A stretch of 64,000 nucleotides of DNA from Lachnospiraceae bacterium (lineage in GTDB: Bacteria; Bacillota; Clostridia; Lachnospirales; Lachnospiraceae), in NCBI GenBank assembly GCA_017433725.1, contig JAFRGQ010000005.1, forward strand, positions 1 through 64,000. The letters run 5' to 3'. The first letter of the stretch is position 1. The number at the start of each line of letters is the position of its first letter. Position numbers and translations under genes: made by a program. Of the stretch, positions 60,401 through 64,000 are shown one piece after another. The notes beneath the pieces are model-generated. The model was not told the origin of the DNA. It ran no database searches and saw nothing but the letters and a program-made list of their open reading frames with translations.

Positions 60401-60415
60401 TCAGTGCCGTGGCGG
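60259..60415. repeat. Tandem repeat array, about 42-bp unit, 3.5 copies
   Basis: Units begin at 60259, 60304, 60346 and 60387 with TGC-x-ACG(C/T)CGTTA(C/T)TTCA, then GTGAGACCGAAGTGAA, GCGAAG. Each unit can fold as ACTTC...GAAGT. The last, partial unit enters the 3' end of the minus-strand gene at 60401. Confidence 0.65.
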
Positions 60416-61333
60416 TCTTCCCATCGGCGGTGTCGGTATATTCACATTCAGGATGACCTGTATCAGCCACACGAAAAACAGGAGAACAATGATGGGAATA
60501 AGGCAGGATGTGACGATCATGACTGCCAGTGCTTCCATCATGTTGTTGAGCATATTCTTGAATTCATCAATTTTGACTTCTACGCCATTTACGGTACTGT
60601 CAAAAGCATCCTGAACCGTATTGGTCACCGTCTCGGAAGCATCTGAGAAGATATGCCACCATGGCCTGTCTTCTGCCTGGCTTTCGTCACTCCCTGAAGC
60701 CTGTTGGCCTGCACCGGTCGTTCCTTCTGCAGCAACCGCTTCCTCTGAAACGGAAGAGTCATTTCCGGCGCCGGCCGCTTCCGCTATGCTGTCCGTCACC
60801 GATTCTGTCGCCTGCATCGCCTGGTTCATTGTGAGATCAATAGACTCACTGTATGTTCTCTCAATCATGCCCGATACACCAACGCTCGCAGGAATAACCA
60901 GGACGATCGCAAGACCGAACAAAATCAGTTTTTTCGCTATCTGATCGAGACCCCTCCGGGGCATCAATGCATTAAGAGACTGAACGACACAGCCCATGGG
61001 AACAAGTATATAAAACGTCGCGTAACCGGTGATTGTCAGCAGATACTTCTCCAGATATATCGCACAGATCACGATAATAAAATAGGAACTCACATCTGCC
61101 AGCTTATCCGCTATCGGAGTCATAACATCACCCGGTATCAGCGTGATAGCGGCAGACGCTCCCGTGGAAACAGCAGCGAGCTGCATGACAGTCGCCTTTT
61201 TCTCATCCAGAGACGCGATCGTTCCCGCATGAAAAGCGACCGATGATGCAAATCTCGCGACGACCAGGATTGAAAGCAGCGCAACGATGAGCGGCGCAAC
61301 GACCAGTATCACTTTTTTGGTCTTATCATCCAT
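60401..61333 (-). CDS. Uncharacterised integral membrane protein
   Basis: 310 aa, RBS AAGGAGG. Five or so membrane segments: residues about 8-28, 65-95, 100-115, 135-155 and 270-295; a long Ser/Ala/Glu-rich loop (about 165-245) sits between the fourth and the last segment, with amphipathic helices after it. The C-terminal tail ends Pro-Pro-Met-Gly-Arg-Pro-Pro-Arg-His. Sixteen bases downstream of the ArAE-type gene, so likely a partner of that protein. No family recognised. Confidence 0.6.
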   Translation of the reverse strand: MDDKTKKVILVVAPLIVALLSILVVARFASSVAFHAGTIASLDEKKATVMQLAAVSTGASAAITLIPGDVMTPIADKLADVSSYFIIVICAIYLEKYLLTITGYATFYILVPMGCVVQSLNALMPRRGLDQIAKKLILFGLAIVLVIPASVGVSGMIERTYSESIDLTMNQAMQATESVTDSIAEAAGAGNDSSVSEEAVAAEGTTGAGQQASGSDESQAEDRPWWHIFSDASETVTNTVQDAFDSTVNGVEVKIDEFKNMLNNMMEALAVMIVTSCLIPIIVLLFFVWLIQVILNVNIPTPPMGRPPRH

Positions 61334-61348
61334 ATGAGCATCCTCCTT

Positions 61349-62401
61349 CTATCTTCGTTTCAGATAATCCCATTTCGACTTTTTCTCGTTCCCGGATACA
61401 CGTATATGACCGGCTGCTCCGGAGTCGATGAACCGCTTCTTGGTATTCAGGAAATCCTGAAGATCCATAAGGACGTGGAACAGGACCGCCCTGCTCTCGA
61501 ACTCCTCCCGCGTGACCGGCAGTTTTTCCTTCCTCATCCGTTCAAAGATCTTGTTCAGATTCTCAATCTGCTGGTCGGGCACATTCATCTCCGTAACAAA
61601 AGCACGAAGATAGTGTATGTATTCAATAATTATCCGGCACTGTTTGGGAATGTACCTGATTTTGGTGAGCTCCTCATGGAGATTAATCAGAATCATGCAC
61701 TGAGATCTTCTCATTTGGAAGTATCTTACATAGTATCTGGCATCGTTTTCGAAGCTGTTGCCCTCATATTCCGAAGCCCGCATGATACATTTTTCAAGAT
61801 AGTTCATGAGATCATCGAGCAAGGGCCATACATCGTCATCTTCTCCCTGCGTATGCAGGTACTCTGCCATCTCATCCAGTACGTCCTGCATCTTCTTCTG
61901 AACTTCCTCTATGTCTTTCACAAGCTCATCTTTGACTCGGTCAGTACTTCGGAAGATGTTAAAAATTATGGCGAAAAGCATACCCGTCAGCACTATATAA
62001 AACTCGTTAATGATAATGTCTGTCGTGAAGTTCTCGACGCTCAGAAAGTGACAGCCTGCGACGACATTAGCTGACAAGGCAGCCCCCCACCCATACATCT
62101 CACTGAACACGACAGTCACGAAAATATATATACCGAAGGCGACCCACTCACTGCTTATGTGATGAAAGGTGATCCACGCTGCTACAAACGTAACGCCAAA
62201 ACTCAAAAGGCGTGCCACGGAGAGCTTAAGTGTGTCCTTTTTAGTAGTCAGCATGGAGAACAGGCAGATGACGCCCGCCTGAGTTGAAAACTGCAGCTTC
62301 ATCAGATCTGCGGCATAAATTGCGAGGCTGCTGGCGAGGGCAAGTCGGGCGGCATAGACCACCCAATGTTTCCATCCGTTCTTAATTTTGGTCAGCATCA
62401 T
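61349..62401 (-). CDS. Aromatic acid exporter-like (ArAE_1/FUSC) membrane protein
   Basis: 350 aa. Six N-terminal membrane segments (about 15-155; YAARLALASSLAIYAADLMKLQ and LLSFGVTFVAAWITFH lead in), then a soluble helical half with coiled-coil character (about 165-345, KDIEEVQKKMQDVLDEMAEYL). This is the short ArAE_1 half-transporter type. The family is linked to efflux of aromatic acids, but Gram-positive members are unproven. Operon with the membrane protein downstream. RBS AAGGA; two adjacent Met codons. Confidence 0.82.
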   Translation of the reverse strand: MMLTKIKNGWKHWVVYAARLALASSLAIYAADLMKLQFSTQAGVICLFSMLTTKKDTLKLSVARLLSFGVTFVAAWITFHHISSEWVAFGIYIFVTVVFSEMYGWGAALSANVVAGCHFLSVENFTTDIIINEFYIVLTGMLFAIIFNIFRSTDRVKDELVKDIEEVQKKMQDVLDEMAEYLHTQGEDDDVWPLLDDLMNYLEKCIMRASEYEGNSFENDARYYVRYFQMRRSQCMILINLHEELTKIRYIPKQCRIIIEYIHYLRAFVTEMNVPDQQIENLNKIFERMRKEKLPVTREEFESRAVLFHVLMDLQDFLNTKKRFIDSGAAGHIRVSGNEKKSKWDYLKRR

Positions 62402-62604
62402 ATTCCTTCACTTTCTGTTCAAACATCTCTACATTAATAATACCAGACATTTGACTCTCATACAGCAAAAATCGATGTAAAATTAGTCTGCGTGACAAAC
62501 TCGCCATAGCCGTAATCCCCGGCTTGTAACCTCACCGGTTTTGCTATATTATGATGAGGTATCATCGGCGATCGTACAGGGGCTCTCCCTGCATGGAGGT
62601 TCAC

Positions 62605-63543
62605 ATGAACAGAAACAATGAAACCTTAAAAATTACCACCGGAGCCATGATCATCGCCATCTTTGCGATGCTTCTGCTCCTGAACAGGCAGACCGGCGCC
62701 TTCTTTGAGGAGATGTTCATCTATATTCTGCCGATTCCAATGGTCGTTTATGCAACAAAATACAGCTGGAAATACGGTCTCATGGTCTTTGCCGGCATGA
62801 CTCTGTTCTCCTTCATATTCGGTTCCATCACGACCGTATTCTATGCAATCACAGGGGCCCTGCTCGGCCTTATTCTCGGAACCTGCTTCTATTACAAGGT
62901 GGACATGACCACGACTATGCTGCTTTCCATGGGACTTGCAGCCCTGTTCAACGTGCTCAGCACCATCACGCTGGCAAGTGTCTTCGGATATGACCTGAAA
63001 CGCGAGATAGACGAGATGCAGAACATGATGAATCAGGTCTTTACCCAGGCAAAGGTCGAGACCAATGCCGCCACCTCACAAATGCTTGAGGCGGGCTTTC
63101 TCAGGCAGATGATGATCATATCCATGGTCCTTATGGGGCTCGTTCAGGGCTTCATCATATACCAGCTCAGCGTAATGATTCTGAAAAAACTCCGCTTCAC
63201 GATCGGGACACCGACATCCTTCTCATCAATCTATCCCCCGAAGTGGACAGGTTTCGCCGCGATAGCCGCTTACTCCTACGGTGCAACTTCCTTTTTTCAG
63301 GCAGCGGAGAATTCCGTGCGGCAGGACATCGGCCAGACGCTCTGGGTAGTCGGATATGTATGGCTGCTGTGTTTCGGTCTGATTGCAGTGAATCTCGCCC
63401 TCAAAAAGTACATCGTTTCCAACAAGCTGATTGCCGCAGTACTGACTTTTATGAGTATCTTCATTCTGCCTCAGCTTGTCATGATACTGGGAATGCTGTA
63501 CATATCATTCGGATTTCACGATAAACTCCTGCAGCCGAGATAA
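62605..63543 (+). CDS. DUF2232 (YybS-like) membrane protein
   Basis: 312 aa from ATG 62605 (GGAGG six bases upstream); earlier in-frame codons have no RBS. Eight or so membrane segments; N-terminal LKITTGAMIIAIFAMLLLLNRQTG and ILPIPMVVYATKYSWKYGLM are the YybS/DUF2232 entry, and the central domain holds a Met/Gln-rich loop (about 135-165, EMQNMMNQVFTQAKVETN). B. subtilis YybS sits next to yybT/gdpP and rplI; here neither is present, though the window ends nearby. Function unknown. Confidence 0.82.
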   Translation: MNRNNETLKITTGAMIIAIFAMLLLLNRQTGAFFEEMFIYILPIPMVVYATKYSWKYGLMVFAGMTLFSFIFGSITTVFYAITGALLGLILGTCFYYKVDMTTTMLLSMGLAALFNVLSTITLASVFGYDLKREIDEMQNMMNQVFTQAKVETNAATSQMLEAGFLRQMMIISMVLMGLVQGFIIYQLSVMILKKLRFTIGTPTSFSSIYPPKWTGFAAIAAYSYGATSFFQAAENSVRQDIGQTLWVVGYVWLLCFGLIAVNLALKKYIVSNKLIAAVLTFMSIFILPQLVMILGMLYISFGFHDKLLQPR

Positions 63544-63562
63544 TGAAACTTGTTTCACTGTT

Positions 63563-63599
63563 AAATGTCACCCATTTTTTGTTAAAATGTGACATTTTT
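63563..63599 (+). terminator. Terminator after the YybS-like gene
   Basis: AAATGTCAC (63563-63571) and GTGACATTT (63589-63597) followed by Ts. It could also be an operator for the TetR gene. Confidence 0.6.
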
Positions 63600-63620
63600 A
63601 CCTATGCCGGCCTTATATAC

Positions 63621-63649
63621 TTGCCTTTTTTATAAAAATTGACTATAAT
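63621..63649 (+). promoter_or_regulatory. Promoter of the TetR-type gene
   Basis: TTGCCT, 17-nt spacer, TATAAT. Confidence 0.65.
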
Positions 63650-63727
63650 TAATCCAACACCAAAATATTGCTATAAATATTTAAGCCAAAAACGTATTAA
63701 GCTCATATTAAAGGCAGGCTATATTCC

Positions 63728-64000
63728 ATGGTTATACGTAAATCTTCCAAAGAACTTCTCATTGACTCTGTTCTGGAACTTCTTTCAGAATATCCGTTAG
63801 AAAAGATAACCGTTTCAAAAATTGCAGAAAACTGTTCCCTGTCCAAGAGGACATTCTATTACCATTTTTCTGACAAATATGATCTTGCAAATAAAGCTTA
63901 CTATTATCAGATGTGCCGGTATTGCGAGGAGAACAAAGGCACACTGACCCTGCATGGATTCTTGCTCCATCTGGCAGGCTTCATTCATGAGCATCACACA
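63728..64000 (+). CDS. TetR/AcrR-family regulator, truncated by the window end
   Basis: The frame is open from ATG 63728 to the last base (91 codons, no stop). Residues about 8-55 read KELLIDSVLELLSEYPLEKI, TVSKIAENCSLSKRTFYYHF, SDKYDLANK, the TetR helix-turn-helix with the Phe-Tyr-Tyr-His-Phe signature. The ligand domain is beyond the window. It has its own promoter, and probably controls itself and a transporter outside. Confidence 0.85.
   Translation, partial: MVIRKSSKELLIDSVLELLSEYPLEKITVSKIAENCSLSKRTFYYHFSDKYDLANKAYYYQMCRYCEENKGTLTLHGFLLHLAGFIHEHHT

Noticed and set aside
60259..60415. CRISPR array
   Set aside because: The units are direct head-to-tail repeats of about 42 bp with no unique spacers and no cas genes nearby.

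Overview
The window looks like a chromosomal segment from an anaerobic Clostridia member, most likely a Lachnospiraceae. The grounds are gene content and style: strong AGGAGG ribosome-binding sites, frequent TTG/GTG starts, a SufCB-only (SMS-like) Fe-S system, class II fumarase, alanine dehydrogenase, a folate ECF S component behind a THF riboswitch, and many lipoproteins and clostridial DUF families. Genus cannot be fixed from sequence alone. About 56 protein genes were called, most of them housekeeping or transport. No rRNA, tRNA, IS element, prophage or CRISPR array was seen.

Layout. 0.3-3.2 kb: an FKBP-like lipoprotein, two tiny paralogous peptides that fit lasso-peptide precursor rules, and an EamA transporter. 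3.5-9.4 kb: tcdA, ald, mgtE behind a small leader ORF, and sufC-sufB. 9.5-17.2 kb: a minus-strand beta-galactoside module (GH2 beta-galactosidase, two ABC permeases, binding lipoprotein, AraC regulator). 17.2-27 kb: proA, a SpoVK/CbbX AAA ATPase, a MacAB-like exporter, a metallopeptidase-like protein, a cell-wall amidase and a methyltransferase-STAS fusion. 27-35 kb: fumC, a radical SAM protein, two CNNM/HlyC proteins, a split chromate transporter and an XRE regulator. 35.5-41.8 kb: a PurF-like protein without the catalytic Cys2, a STAS/anti-sigma kinase/GT2-GtrA operon, the riboswitch-controlled ECF S component, a ROK kinase and a DUF4145 protein. 42-54 kb: mscS, a four-gene envelope operon (AI-2E permease, methyltransferase, phosphatase, M14 carboxypeptidase), an RpoD-type sigma factor, phasin-like/UbiB, Na/Pi cotransporter, HD protein and ThpR. 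54.5-64 kb: two DUF4342 proteins with a two-component system, an Ltp-repeat lipoprotein, a DUF937 protein with a structured leader, an ArAE/membrane-protein pair, a YybS-like protein and a TetR regulator cut by the window end.

Intergenic DNA is rich in dispersed palindromic repeats. At least three families (TTCTTC...GAAGAA elements, composite GCTCC/GAACGCC palindromes, and GGGATT...AATCCC elements) recur in both orientations, together with a 104-bp inverted-repeat element and a roughly 42-bp tandem array.

The most interesting items are the orphan lasso-like precursor pair (1.6-2.0 kb), the methyltransferase-STAS fusion (25.7 kb), the Cys-less PurF paralogue (35.6 kb), the proline-containing leader ORF overlapping mgtE, and the structured RNA upstream of the DUF937 gene (59.4 kb).
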